Source: Pyrrhosoma nymphula | Taxonomy: Eukaryota; Arthropoda; Insecta; Odonata; Coenagrionidae | Direction of reading: 5' to 3' | DNA: 64,000 nucleotides | Assembly: GCA_963573305.1 (NCBI GenBank) | Contig: OY754337.1 | Location: 49,055,164-49,119,163, forward strand | Part shown: one piece after another, positions 1-12,069 of the stretch | Layout: each line of letters begins with the position of its first letter | Numbering within the stretch: position 1 is the stretch's first letter | The notes under the pieces: generated by a model | The model's input: only the letters and a program-made list of their open reading frames with translations | What the model was told of the DNA's origin: nothing | The model's database searches: none | Made by a program: the position numbers and the translations under genes

Positions 1-125
1 AGCGCTACTTCTTACTTTCCCCGTGGCTTAGGCTTTTAGAGTTTAGCGTTTAGTTTGGCGTCCGCGTGAATCCGAATGGCCGGTTTGCTCAAATCTGTCA
101 ATTTTACGATTTTTTAACAAAGTTC

Positions 126-215
126 TCGAATTTAAGCCGCACCTCGAATATAAGCCGCACCCCAATTTTGAGGCCCCAAAATTGGGGGAAAAAGTGCGGT
201 TTATATTCGGAGAAA
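126..215. repeat. Short fold-back repeat
   Basis: The phrase 'aagccgcacc' occurs twice about 21 bp apart (near 134 and 153). The sequence from about 144 to 170 is then mirrored by an inverted arm at about 177-211 ('gtgcggtttatattcgg'). The two arms can pair around a very short loop, as in a MITE-like hairpin. The family is not identified and no target-site duplication is visible. Confidence 0.5.
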
Positions 216-1399
216 TACTGTATACAACCTTATGATCTCTGGCTTCTTCTTTTCTGTATCATCCTCTGCAGCATCATGGTGAAAAGTGGATAGGGGAATT
301 ACGGTCTTATCTTGTTAGGCGCATATGACGCCAATGTTTTTTCTTTATCGAAACCAATAACACCAGAATACATATTTGTTTTTCTTTTGCGTAAAGGCAA
401 TTGGTATTTCTCTTTTATTTCGCCTCTTAGTGCCTACTACGGTGAGGTTATGATTTTTGAGTAATCAATCCGCCAGAGGAATGGATGAGAACCAGTTTTC
501 CACTGTTATGTTTCGCCCAGTCCCCGAGAATACGAAGCGATGCACAACATCAAAAGGTGTATTTGAATACTTTGTAACCTACTCCCGGTCACATTTTTCT
601 TTCTTATTACAATAAAATTCAAAAACCTTCGCTATTACACAAAACATGAAAACCCTACTTCCTTGCTGAAGGGAATAATGGTTATTATTACACAAACACG
701 TAAATAAAAACACTTCGTTCAACCATTGAAATAGCATAACACCTTTTTTAATGAGAAATGCAAAACCTTTGTATACGCAACAACAATATTCAGAGCTTTT
801 TAAGTGATATATATAGGGCCCAAATTACAATATTAATCTCTGCTCCAATCTCGTTACATTTTTTGTTACTTTTCAGATAAAAATAATTTTAGCCATGGAG
901 GTAATTATAATTCTTTCCTTCTTTCCTCTACTGTCCTTAAAGGCTACACTTATCGTTCGTTGGGTATTCCGCTTCTCACGGCTAAGGGTAGGGGCTTGCG
1001 TTCTCTCTCCTTCCTTATCGTCAGATTTATGGGCCGTTTTGGTTTATGTTTTGGGTCTCCTGCCCGAATCCTTCCGGCCTTTCTATAAAGTTTCTGGTTC
1101 CTCTTTCGTCACCTTGATACCGCCTAGTCTCCGCTTCCTGCCACCTTTATCCCCAGACTTTTTTACTTCTTCCCTTCGCATGCCTTTCCGATCTTAGCTC
1201 CTCCACTTATCTCTGCTTATTGTTATCTGTTCTTCTTCTAAGCGTCCCCCGTTACTGATTGTAGCTTATTTATGTATTTTCGTCGTCCTGAACTCCTCCG
1301 ATGTAAATATTGATTTATTTAGGCGTCCTTGGTTATCTATTGTTATGTTGTACTTTATTATGATTTTTCTAGTATTTATTTGAATTGTGATTTATTTCC
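216..1399. other. No recognisable feature
   Basis: AT-rich non-coding sequence. An open frame of about 100 codons at 895-1197 has low-complexity hydrophobic composition and no recognisable domain, and I do not treat it as a gene. Confidence 0.5.
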
Positions 1400-2798
1400 G
1401 GACTTGGGCATGATACATGGCATGATACATGGGCATGATACAGGATGGATTACAACTTGAAAGGGCCATCTGGTTGTTTACCCGGATATATTTCCATGTT
1501 ATAAATATAGAAGTTCTTGGCATCGACGAGTGAATAAATTTCAAACCATACTTGGCCGGTTTGTTTCTCATATAAACTCTAAATGCACAACGCCCTCCGA
1601 AGCTCTCCAGCATCTCGTCAATCGTTGCATATTATTAAATTATTTTTACAAGCCGAGACAAAATCTCTGAACATTTCCCGAACTGGGGCCAACTTGTCGA
1701 GCATTTTTCGTGTGGATCGATCTCTTATGTCATCGAATCTGAGACATCCCAAGAGAAAACGCAACCTATGATTGGAAACAGTGGTAGGAAATACGTCAGC
1801 ACCAGTTCCATCTATCTGAGCTGTACAAATCGTCGATATTTTAATGATAATTTTTCATGCTCCCTGCTTTATATAATAAGCCAAAAAGTGCACGTATTTC
1901 TTTGACTGAAGTATCTCTATCGTCCCTCTCCCTAACAAATTTACTTTTAATAATTTGAATATATAAGTTTGTGTACTGTGTGATATGTTCGACCAACTCA
2001 TCAGAAAAAAACAATGACCAACACTCTTAAAATGTTTTTGCGCTTTTGGATGAGGCAAAAACTCCAGGAAAACGAGTTACAATGTTGTGAGCTCGAGTTC
2101 TTGAACTTGAAGCTAGTGGACCATTTGGTCTTTTTTCCCTACCTAGGTAAAAATTCGCAGTATTCTCTCTTCCATCTACGGGTGGGAGGTCTTCACCGCT
2201 CTGTTCGGTGTCAGAAGTGTGACTGGAGTCATGCACTTCTTCGGAATCATCGTCATCATCCTCGTCAAATTCTGGTACTTCCTCATCGGGGATATACCGA
2301 AACATTAAAAATATTCTCGCCTGATTTTCCTCGTACGGATCCATCTTGGTTCCTTAGGATACAATTTCGCTGGAAAAATAAAAGTTTGATTCAAATAAAC
2401 TCGGTACAGTAAATATTAGTTATTCATAAACTTGGCTTTCACGAAAATGCTTGTAGTAGAAATACTTTACATTTTTCGATCTAAGTTAAAACCTTAATCT
2501 TCACCGGATTTTCCTCACTTGTGTCCGTCTAGGTTCCTCAGGAAAACTCTAGTTAAAATTAGGAAGATTTTGCTAGTAAAAATGAAATATTTACTCAATT
2601 TACGCCCGTGACCCTATGGTTAATACATCAAAGGTTTATCAACAGGTGAAGACTATTATAGTGATAATGCTACTTACAGTTTAAATTACATTCCTTGAAT
2701 TCCGCCGACGCCTTGCTCACGCTATGGTCAAAATGACCGATGGAGTATAGTCAGTGGTAGCGCTATGGTCTAAAAGACCGAACTAAATGTACGAGCGC
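1400..2798 (-). pseudogene. piggyBac-like transposase remnant (copy 1)
   Basis: Decayed piggyBac-family DDE transposase read from high to low coordinates. The acidic N-terminus (2344 to about 2150) contains 'EFDEDDDDDSEEVHDSSH'. A shifted frame gives 'LVEHITQYTNLYIQ' and 'ALFGLLYKAG' (about 2015-1860), then 'NHRLRFLLGCLRFDD' (1775-1727). The segment around 1610-1540 gives 'ESFGGRCAFRVYMRNKPAKYGLK', split here as the block just after the first catalytic Asp. Several frame changes and stops lie between blocks. Similarity ends near 1400, before the second catalytic Asp, so the 3' half is missing. A TTAA at 2799-2802, just past two palindromic motifs, is a plausible 5' terminus (piggyBac inserts at TTAA); that boundary is inferred. 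Confidence 0.75.
2726..2779. repeat. Paired GGTC-type palindromes, probable piggyBac subterminal repeats
   Basis: 'ggtcaaaatgacc' (2726-2738) and 'ggtctaaaagacc' (2767-2779) are 13-bp near-perfect palindromes, each preceded by 'gctat' and followed by 'ga'. They lie just inside the TTAA at 2799 on the 5' side of the piggyBac remnant. Palindromes of this type occur in subterminal regions of some piggyBac-family elements. Transposase binding is inference. Confidence 0.5.
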
Positions 2799-2802
2799 TT
2801 AA

Positions 2803-4078
2803 CTTGCCACATCCAAGCAGCAAATGGAGCGTGGATGTTGTGATACAGAGTAAATATTATGTGCAAAGAATACGTGGAAAAGTAACCGGATGCGCGAAGT
2901 CCTCGTAGAAAGGATCACATTCTTACAACAAGCACGGGGAAAAGACACCGAAAAATTCATCCACTGGCGCACGGGGGCCACACACACGCAAATTTTCACG
3001 GTGATTGAAAATGTTTGGTATGAAATTAATAAAACTGCTACGTATTCCTTTAAAATATTCGTCGTGCTTCTGTTAGTGAAAATGTGATGTTTTTTTCTCC
3101 ACTACCATGCTTGTGGGCATTATTATTCTGGTGAAGTCCACCCTGGCGCCCGCTAGTGTCACGATTTTTTTCATGGATGGTTTTAAAAGATAACTTTGAA
3201 GCACAACGATAACCTGCTCACGTTCCATATTCTTTTTTTCCTATTCAAATATATTTAATTTGCTTCCTATGTCTTCAACTCAGCCCTAACATAATATTAG
3301 TGTTTATTTCAAAGTTTTTCGTGCGTGACTCACACGTATTTGGTTTCTACATGCTAGCTAGAGGTTATCTTTCATTATTTTATACAAAGTAATCTGAGTA
3401 TCAAATACTCTTTACTATATTGTAATATGTATATAAATTTACGATTTACTATATTGTCGATATCGTGTTACATTGCTTTTTTCCACATTGTAATATTCCG
3501 ATAGCTGGGAACGGCAAGTCTGTTAGCCACACTGCAGTGTGGTTCCGACCTCATACCAATCATACTTTTTCAATCCTAGTGAGTATGTTCTACTCCTAGT
3601 CTAGTGCATTTAACAGCAAGGACCTTTTTGTTATACGTTTCATCTCTTGAAGTTCACTCTCCAGTAAGTCAAACATAAATTTACGAAACATAACTTTTTT
3701 CCTTGTTGAATAACATTTCCAGTGTATTTCCTTTGAAATCATGAGTAATTGCTTCGTTACAATTTTTGTGGATGAACTTGCACCATTTTTTAAGACTTGC
3801 ATGCTCCGTAGAAGGCGTTGTCCCAGTTGTAGCTGAAAAGCTCGAAAAATCACGAAGACCCCCGCTTGATCTGTAGCTTTCTATTTCCAATATTGCGAGA
3901 TATAACTGATACATGATTCCTAATTCGTACTAAAAACATATTTTTTTAATTGGGCACTTCTTTAGTATTGAATTGTATTTTAGCATCGTGCACCTTGAAG
4001 TGACATGGTATTTTACTATTCACAGGGCAAAATTCACTTGATGAATGAAATTCAAATGAAATTGTGAAAGTCTGGCTT
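2803..4078. other. Mostly unassigned; possible second piggyBac end near 3140
   Basis: Non-coding AT-rich sequence. At about 3135-3165, 'gcgcccgctagtgtcacg' resembles the piggyBac-type right end near 5970 and lies in the same orientation, so it may be a detached transposon end. On the minus strand, 3914-3596 holds two overlapping frames of about 80 codons that I cannot assign. Confidence 0.4.
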
Positions 4079-5640
4079 AAAAAAGAAAAAGAGTGAGGAT
4101 AGTTCCATTGATAAGCGTAGTGAGTCTGACTCTGAGGATGAAGATATTGTTCATTCGGACCATAATTCGGTTTCTGAGCAGGAGCTTGACCAAAAGGATG
4201 AATATGAATGGAGTGTCAATAGTAGACGCGACATTTTTATTGCAAAAGATATTTTATGCATATGGCACAAACAACCGCAGCAGAAAAAATAAAAAACCAA
4301 GAGCAAAAACATTGTGAAAATCTTTCATGGGCCAAAGTTTCATCCACAAGGTATCAAGGATGAAATTTCAGCTTTTCATTGCGTGAACGAAGTATTCATG
4401 ATTGATATTGTTGTGAGGTATACAAACGAATATATTTGCTGGAAACGAGATACAATTCAATACAGCAGGAATAGAGATTCAAGGGAAACGTGTAGGAGTG
4501 AACTGCTGGGATTGTTTGGCCTCCTTTATCTCTTAGGAGTCAAGAGAACTAGTCATACCAATGTGAAGGAACTTTGGAGTAATGATGGAACGGGTATAGG
4601 AATCCTATGAACATGTATGGGCTACAAACGATTTCTCTTTCTCTTGCGGTGTTTACGTTTTGATGATTCATCTACACGGGAGAGCGAAAAAGAACTGACA
4701 AATTGGCTGCTTTGCCAGAAATTTTGGAATTGCACACAGCGAACTGCAAGAATACCTATAACCTCAGTGAGTTTGTTACCGCAGATGAAAAGTTAGAGCC
4801 ATTTCGGGGAAGTTGCAGTTTTATTCAGTACATTACCAGCAAACCGGCTAAGTATGAGCTAAAAATCTTTGCATTATGCGAAGCCAAACCATTTTTCACC
4901 AACAATCTAGAAATTTTCTATGGAAAACAAATGGATTGGCCATATTTGGTATCGAATTCCTTAGGAGATATTGTGAAAAGATTAATTTGCCATATAAAGG
5001 GAACAATTCGTCATCTTACGGTAGACAATCAGTACACCAGTTATCCCTTCGCAGTATATTTGCTGAATTACAAAATAATTACTCTAATTGGCAGAATGCG
5101 TAAAAACAAGAGAGAAATACCTTTTGAATTTTTGCCGAGAAAAGACCGGGTGTTTGGGTACTCTATATTTGCATTTCAAAAATATATAACTTTGGTGTCT
5201 GACACGCCAGCAAAAACCAAATCAGTCTTGTCAACAATTCACGAAACGGAAGAATAGATCACAACACCACATGTTGTCACGGATTAAAACATCACCAAAA
5301 GAGGCGTGGACACAGTGGATCAAATGTGCAGTACATATTGTTTCCCGACGAACAAGGAGGTGGCCATTGGCTCTATTTTTTGCTCTAATGAATATAGCCG
5401 AAATAAATGAGCAAGTTCTGCATTATGCCAACGATGCCAACGCTGAAAATAAAAAAAGAGAAAAGAGTATTCTAGAAAGCGTCTGTCATTAATCTTGATG
5501 AACGAGCACTTGGTACAGCGTTCTAAAATAAACAGTCTACCGAGGGATGTAACTTCATTTCTATCGATATACCAGCCGGGAAACAATGATGAAGAATTTG
5601 AAAAATCAGTTAAAAACGTAGTTGATGTGTAGCCTGAGGT
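4079..5640 (+). pseudogene. piggyBac-like transposase pseudogene (copy 2)
   Basis: Most complete DNA-transposon gene in the window, spread over several frames. An acidic N-terminus ('SESDSEDEDIVHSDHNSVSE', about 4125-4185) is followed by 'FHGPKFHPQGIKDEI' (4320-4365), 'GLFGLLYLLGVKR' (4510-4550) and 'RCLRFDDSST' (4650-4675). A 184-codon frame (4703-5257) carries 'TADEKLEPFRGSCSF' with the first catalytic Asp (residue 28) and 'LTVDNQYTS' with the second (residue 108). In another frame at 5303-5320, 'GVDTVD' supplies the third conserved Asp region, followed by 'RRTRRWPLALFFALMNIAEI'. At least three frame changes and a stop after 4605 inactivate it. No cysteine-rich C-terminus was found. It is diverged from, and opposite to, the copy at 1400-2798. 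Confidence 0.85.
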
Positions 5641-5924
5641 CGGGGAAAAAATATAAATACTACGATGGAGTGTGATTCATGGAAAGTATTTGTAGGTAAA
5701 TTGCATTATTAAACATCGACACATTGTGAGCCATGCAGCAATGATATAACTGCAGTGTGATGCATGATATTTAATTTTTGTGATTTTTGTATGTTCTCCT
5801 ATGCGAAATGTTGTTTATATCAATAAAACATAATTTTTCTTTGACCTCACAAGTAATTCTTTGTAATTAATATTCGTAAATGGTGTACTTATGAACAGAT
5901 CAAGTGGTATCAAACAGTAAAACG

Positions 5925-6016
5925 TACGTATAGGGGGATGGTATAAGTATTGGCGCACTCAGCGCACCACGCGCCCGCTAGTGTTACGCTCAGAGGCGCG
6001 CCCGCTGAAGGGTTAA
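5925..6016 (+). repeat. Probable piggyBac right terminus with TTAA
   Basis: GC-rich sequence with repeated 'gcgcccgct' ends in 'gaaggg' followed by TTAA at 6013-6016, the expected layout of a piggyBac 3' end. It lies about 380 bp after the transposase remnant in the right orientation. No matching left terminus was found, so the assignment rests on position and the TTAA. Confidence 0.5.
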
Positions 6017-6299
6017 ATAGACTCATTAATTTCACTCCGCACACTGTAAACACAAAAATATAATTACGATTAGTAACTTTATTCTTGAAAACAACTGAGA
6101 AACCGTACGGGAAGAACACAGTTTTATTTCTGACACAACCTCTTCGTTGGAACTTTCTCGTTTTAGGTCTTTAATAATATCCCTATGGCAGGCAGATGTG
6201 TACCATTTTTTATGAGGTGATCTAACAGCTAAGGTTGGTTTGAAATTGAAGTTACTAAATCCCTTCCTAGTGCAGGGCCCCGTCCACCTATAATACCTA

Positions 6300-6810
6300 T
6301 TTCTCAGCATACGTCCTAGCCTCTTTCATCCCGTCAATGAAACCCATTCTATGTATTCCCCTTCCCCACTTACCCAATATTTCTCCTCTATCACACTTAA
6401 GTAACCCTTTGCCCATCATAACTACCGACAACTTAAGTAAATTCTCGCCCCTAGTTATCGGTTCTAACCACCTACTCTGCCTTCTCCTAATCTCCTGCTG
6501 ACCTTTCATTCCTCACCCACCATACCAAGAACTTCCTCGTTTGTTTTCCTTTCCATCCACCACACCTTCTCCATCTTCCTCCACCCCCTCATATGAAACA
6601 CCTGCAGCCTATTATCGTCCTCCTCTGTCAGAGTCTACGATTCTGCCCCATACAACGCGAAACTCCATATCCAGCTCTTAACCAGCCTCTTCTTCATATC
6701 CATACCAAAGATCGACGCTATCAGCTTCCAACTATTACTGAACGCTTCCTTTGCCAGCACCATTCTCCTTCTAATGTACTTGCTACCTCCTAAAGAAAGC
6801 TCTTTGACAA
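6300..6810 (-). mobile_element. LINE A family 3' fragment (5'-truncated)
   Basis: The minus strand matches the end of the LINE A reverse-transcriptase ORF at 17780-18220. Shared phrases are 'RRRMVLAKEAF', 'DMKKRLVKSWIWSFALYGAES', 'KMEKVWWMERKTNEEVLGM', then 'LGKWGRGIHRMGFIDGM' and 'TYAEK'. In-frame stops and frame changes are present. The 5' break is near 6810, and similarity fades near 6300 before the family's 3' tail. Such 5' truncation is usual for LINE insertions. Confidence 0.75.
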
Positions 6811-6849
6811 CCATCTTGAAAAGTAGTAGGGTGTCTTATAATATGGAGC

Positions 6850-7141
6850 CATAAGAAATGTGAGATTTTTAATGCCTTTTAATTAAGGGCTCTATCTCAG
6901 TGACTCTCAGTGATTCAACCCGAAGGTTGGTTTGGATAGGTGAGAGCTAGAGCTCACTCCGGACTAAGCAACAGGCGTGTGAATTTCACACATTCAGGGT
7001 AGGGGGGCCAGTTCCTTTCCCTGGGTCACCTCGCACTCCGAGAATTTTTCGTTCGGGGGCGTCCAAAAGCTTCACCCGGATTTGAACCCGGGTCCCTTCG
7101 ACCAGTAGCCAAGCACTCTACCCAATAGGCCACCACGCTGC
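6850..7141 (-). mobile_element. tRNA-derived SINE
   Basis: Read on the minus strand from 7141, the sequence has a tRNA-like head: an A-box-like 'tggcctattgggtagagtgc' and an excellent B box 'ggttcaaatcc' (about 7085-7095) inside a T-arm-like 'acccgggttcaaatccgggt'. The acceptor stem does not close, so it is not a functional tRNA. About 200 bp of tRNA-unrelated body follows. A candidate duplication 'gccata' (6848-6853 and 7140-7145) is too short to be firm. Confidence 0.65.
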
Positions 7142-7145
7142 CATA

Positions 7146-8535
7146 TAAATTAGGGATTATAAGGATTATTTATTACATTATGAAGGGCAAATACAGCGAA
7201 TTTCATACTATGTGATACCACGCTCATGTAATCTCAAACCACCTGATGGCTTTGGCATTGATGTGATGGAAACTTTGAGTGTGGACTTCGTAATCATCTA
7301 TAACATACCGTATAATGTTGATTTCCACAAAATAACATTAAATTTAGGAGGGCATATTGACTTCGGTTTCCGTGCTAAGATAAACGTAACCAGGGGATTT
7401 AAAACTTGACATTGCTGTCATTGTATCTCCAATTTCCTAACAGCAAAGAAAGCTCTTATAGATAGAGACGATTTTAAAACCATGATAAATATTTTATTTC
7501 ACCACCGAAACTTTGAGCTGTATGTTAATCATTAAAACAAAACCATATACGTTTAATTAAAGAGAAAACGATCAATCACATGCTTTGCATCCAGACCGAA
7601 TTCATTGTTACCGAATTAATATTTGCTGTTTATTACATTTGCATAATAAATCATAACGTGGCCTACGTACGTTACAATAACAAAAAAATATTTTTGCGTT
7701 GATTAGAATTTGCTCTAATTGAAATATAATACCTTCGCTAGTCTAACTAAATCACATTAATTTCCATCCGAGCGTTCCCGATGAACTCGCCTTAAAATAT
7801 TCAACGCATACTCACCCTGAAAAAAATGTGTTTGATATTAAACCTGTTTTCTCACAATTTTCATTTTATCCAGTCATTTTGTAGCATTCAAAACTATCAA
7901 ATCTTAATTTAAATCCCTATTGACTGAAGGCATACGTTAATTACCTTCGCGAATATTGAAAAGCATTTCAATTTGAAGGCATGTAAAAAGGGAAAAGTGT
8001 GACAATCAAGAAAAACAATTATATTTTGAAACCCCTCATAATCAATATTCATCGTACACGTCAAAAACCTAATTAATTATTTTTAAATAGGCTGTTCTGT
8101 TATTCATTAGTAAAGTATTGCTGTACATAAATATCATTAAATTTATTTTTATAGTTATTGGTATTTAAATTGCCAAAATATCTCTTTACAAAAACGTTTT
8201 ACTGAGGAATTTATAATGCATGATCTCTAAAATTATATTTTATTATTATAATTAAGGAAAATTATATTTTAGCGTCACCCTTCACATTTTTATTTCGCGT
8301 TTTAGATTGCAAAATAAAGGAAAATGAACAGTTCGATCTCGAAACAGTTTTTCAATCACCAAGAGTCATCATTTCTGAATCTTGTTATAAAAAAGACTCC
8401 ATTGTTCAAAGGTCCATAAATGCTCCTTGCGCAAATGCCATTTATCATCTGCAATCGGCAACAATACTGGTCCTTATTTCAAAATAGTGAATGATATTAG
8501 GAAAATAATCAGCAAATATAAAAATGTATCATAAC
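7146..8535. other. No recognisable feature
   Basis: AT-rich sequence with no persuasive coding frame, RNA gene or repeat structure. Confidence 0.5.
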
Positions 8536-8539
8536 GAAA

Positions 8540-8813
8540 GGTTCGCCAATAGGCCATGACAGTACTGGAAAACGCTTCGAGACCGACGATGACGTGGAGG
8601 AAGAAGTGAGAATGTGGTTGAGGACGCAGGCGCCGGACTTTGACAAGGGAATTAAGGACCTTGTGCCACGGCTCACCAAATGCACGGATCGTATTGAAAA
8701 CTGCCTCGAAACAAGGCGGGAATACTTACCTACAATTTTATATGCTTTTTTTGTAAAAATAAACTTTCCTGACTTAAAAAAATAAAGGCCTTTAATTTTT
8801 GGACAACCCTCGC
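8540..8813 (+). mobile_element. mariner-like transposon 3' end
   Basis: Frame 8594-8785, with upstream codons from about 8560, reads 'DDDVEEEVRMWLRTQ', 'KGIKDLVPRLTKC'. This is the C-terminal pattern of mariner/irritans-type transposases (acidic stretch, WL, 'LVPR..KC'). The reading frame is altered after this. About 30 bp past its stop, 'tttttggacaaccctcg' (about 8797-8813) matches the usual mariner right terminal inverted repeat and is followed by TA. Only the last ~270 bp survive; the DDE catalytic core and left end are absent. Confidence 0.75.
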
Positions 8814-8924
8814 AGTATATGTATATATAGGTATGAATATGACGTGCCTTATTTTTTGTTAAAATTAATTTAACAGTAATCTGGGCAAATAAAGTGTTAC
8901 TATTATTATTCATTACTAGTTATT

Positions 8925-9275
8925 CAATCCTAAGATTGGCCGACTGCAGCTCTCAATTCAAATGCAATGTAGCTCTCCTGTCTCATACCCCATTTTAGTT
9001 GGTCCATGTATTTGTCCCTCTGTCTTCCTTTTGGAGATACCTCTTCTATTATATTCCTAATGAATGTGTTGTGTCTCATCGTGTAGCCTATTCATCTTGA
9101 CCTTGTCTTTGCCTGATAGTCTCCATTTGTTTTTATCCTATTCTATTCTTCCGAACACTTCATAGTTTCTGATCCTACCCGTCCATTTGTTCATCTCCAT
9201 AAGCCTCCAGCACCAAGTTTTTAAAACCTATATTCTGTTTAGTTCCAGCTTTCCAAAGGTCCATGTGTCTGAGAC
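8925..9275 (-). mobile_element. LINE C family 3' fragment
   Basis: The minus strand carries a decayed LINE reverse-transcriptase C-terminus, readable as 'RHNTFIRNIIEE', 'KGRQRDKYMDQLKWGMRQ', followed by an AAT-rich tail (8890-8915). The same DNA phrases recur at 22915-23245: 'aacataatag', 'cacctaaaatggg' and 'ccaatct' near the end. That defines a second LINE family distinct from LINE A and LINE B. Several stops; non-functional. Confidence 0.65.
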
Positions 9276-9279
9276 ATCT

Positions 9280-10784
9280 ACTATAGGAAAGGCTACGCGT
9301 GCGTACGTATGATTCAGCTGCTAGGCGTAGTGATTCAGATGTCCTTCAACATATGGCAAGCGAGCTCCCATATACGCTCTCCATGAACTAGCATATGGCG
9401 CGGGCGAATGCATTTTTCAAAATACACACAAGGGAAACTGCTTAGAATCAGCTACCCCTACTTCACCAAAAAATGTTGTGCATAAATAAATCTCTAACAT
9501 TTAGATATTACATATCGTGAACCATTGTTACATTCAAATGGTATTTATTCTCGAGCTCTTTATTTAATGGTGCAAATTTCCAATTTTGACCTATACTCCT
9601 GAAATTTGCACCATTGTTACATTCATTGCTTTCATCTAAAAAAAACATATTAGTTTCTTTTGAATTATTTACTTTATTATTTCTTTTAGGCTATTTCACC
9701 AATATTTTAGCCTGTTTCAGCAGGCTTTTCCCCTAGTATACATGTAATAGCGCAACACACTTCACGAATGTTTTTCATTACTTATTGGTGTCAGCATCGT
9801 CCTAATTGGTAAGAAGAACTTCTTAATTGACAAGAAGTTATAATAAAAAAACAAGAGATTCGTCTGCATTCTTCTTCGTCTGGGCCTTTAGAGCGTTTGT
9901 AGCGAGCTCCCGAGCGCTCCACTTGGGGTTCTGGAGCGCTGCCGTAGCGGTGAAGACGTCACAGACGACGTCATCACTTTCGCTCGCGCCAAGTTCCAGC
10001 CGCTCCCGTGGGAAACATGGGGTAGCTGGAGCGAACCATGGTTGTGGCGGAACTTCATAGTGGGCAGTTCGATGCGGTATTCGTAAATAGTGTTTTGACT
10101 ATTTGTAAATCTGATCAGCCTACCAGAATATTAAATACTCCTGAATGCAAAGGATATTCCTTTTTAATTGGGCTAAATTTCACATTTATATGAGGTTGAC
10201 GAGCTATACGGTCTCAAGTGTAAGTACACAAGACATTTTACTCCAATAGACGTAAACTGTCTACGTCCATTGGAGTTCAATATTTATCGTGTTATTTATA
10301 CATTGACGTAAATTATTATTTCTCGTTCAAAATTTGTTGCTAAATTTATTTTTCATGTTCTTAATTTATAAACTTAAGTTATAATTTAATTTTCTTAGAA
10401 CGGCATTTGCCGTAAAATATTTCTTGTGCTTAAAAGTTTTTCTATTGTATTAGGAGTTTATAATGAAAAGAATGAGTCCATGGGAAATTGGAATTATAAT
10501 TATTTATTTGATTTTTGAAGTGGTGATATAGCAGTTGAAACAGGAAGTAGGAGGAGCAGCCTGTTTTAGAGCAAGCATGATGCAAGAATAAGTTTTTATA
10601 TTTATTGTTTCCGATGTTCTGGTACAGGCTGAGTAAAAGTCGAATTGTTCCAGACCAATAATACTACCAGAATTCTTTAATTAAATATAAATGTGAGTGC
10701 TTTCTTAATTATTATAAGACAGGTTGATTCTCAACCAAGAGATGCGGTTATCGAAATCTGCTGGCAGCTTATCACTTTCAGTAA
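9280..10784. other. Unassigned; GC-rich patch at 9880-10050
   Basis: Mostly AT-rich. A GC-rich patch at about 9885-10050 contains 8-11-bp inverted repeats ('gagcgctcc'/'ggagcgct'; two 'gacgtca'-like motifs 15 bp apart). It could be a decayed TIR element or a regulatory sequence. I see no coding support. Confidence 0.35.
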
Positions 10785-10860
10785 ATCCATGATAGAAAAC
10801 AACTTAGTTTTAATCCACACAATTGTGTGGATTAAAACTAAGTTGTTTTTTATCATGGAT
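10785..10860. repeat. 76-bp near-perfect palindrome
   Basis: The sequence is self-complementary about the centre 10822/10823 ('cacaattgtg'). The 38-bp arms have a single mismatch (10795 against 10850) and there is no spacer. The family is not identified. Confidence 0.9.
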
Positions 10861-10864
10861 GTTA

Positions 10865-11655
10865 CCAACTTCTACAAAGTTATGCCTGTAACGATTAATT
10901 ACTTTCAGTAAATGTTCACATTACCAGCTACATTAAGGACATTGAAATGAAAGTGCATTTTTATACGTAATTCGTAACTACTTTAAAAGCAAAACAGGCA
11001 CAAGTTGTAAACCAATAACTAAATGTATGACTTCCATTTCAATAACTTGAGTGCCAAAGGTCGGATTTAATAGTGTCTCAACGATTTTCTCTCCTCGTCA
11101 TCATAAAAATTAGCCATGGTCTTCGTCATCGCCGTCAAAATTGCCAAAAAACATAACCTGATCATTGGCAGGATATTTAATCATATTGGGAAACGAGAAT
11201 TGGTCGCAAAAAAATACTTTCCGATGAAAATAGTTGACGATTCCTATTTTCCGAATAGTAACAACAAACGGCGACCATGACACTTCGCCACTAACGCTCC
11301 AAAACCGGTAATTTGTTTTCCATGTTTTTATCGGTCATATTAGATAAAACCATCATGCCACCATGATAAAAATAATCCTTAGTACAGTTGATAGTCTCCA
11401 GCTTGACAATATCGAAATATTTTATCGTAAGAATGAAATGTGAAGTATTTACACTACGATGTTCACACTGTAATTTAGTCAGCATTATCACAGAAACACT
11501 TCGTAAATTTCCACAAAAAGTTCACTTAACCGACCTAGGTTTCAGCAAAACATTGCCATTATCAATGTCACAAATCACACATTTCCACAAATTATCGCCT
11601 GATACTCAAAAATCTGTATTACAGTGATATTGACCATGGTCCAACGAAACTATGA
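10865..11655. other. No recognisable feature
   Basis: AT-rich non-coding DNA. Short open frames on both strands near 11290-11630 show no domain signature. Confidence 0.5.
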
Positions 11656-11659
11656 TTCA

Positions 11660-12065
11660 TTTCAATAAAATACAGTGTTAACAAAGAAGGGTCTAGTGGT
11701 TTCCCGGCGTATTATCAGGATGAATTCATCGAGGGTGTAAAGTGTAAGTTTAGTAAAGTGGAAGTCCGTGTCTCGGTTAAAATTAATTGTCTCAAGACGA
11801 ATCTCGATGGCTTTCTTGGTCAGTTGATCTCCATAGCCAAGCGTGTTACAAAGTAATTTTGTAGTACCTGGAAACCGATTGTAAAATACATTTAAAATGT
11901 AACAAAATTTGGGAATGTGAGACAACGGTACAGCAAATCATCCGACACTTGATTCGAAGACGAGAGTATTTAAGAGCAGCCAAATTCGAGAAACGGCATT
12001 CAGAAGTCCTGATGATGAATAACGAGTAGTCGGCAGGCATGGAGCCTCTAACCCGAAGGAGCATC
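11660..12065 (-). pseudogene. Probable Penelope-like element C-terminal remnant
   Basis: The 87-codon minus frame (11925-11662) contains 'GDQLTKKAIEIRLETINFNR' followed by 'DTDFHFTKL'. The pattern 'K.AIEIR.....NFNRD.G..L(S/T)K' is typical of the extreme C-terminus of Penelope-like retroelement proteins, downstream of the GIY-YIG endonuclease. Upstream on the same strand, 12065-11930 contains 'ctgatgatga' (in plus reading, near 12008). The catalytic RT and the endonuclease core are not seen. Assignment is from motif memory only. Confidence 0.5.
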
Positions 12066-12069
12066 CAAG

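Noticed and set aside
7060..7141. Functional tRNA gene
   Set aside because: Good B box and T arm, but the acceptor stem does not pair and about 200 bp of unrelated body follows.
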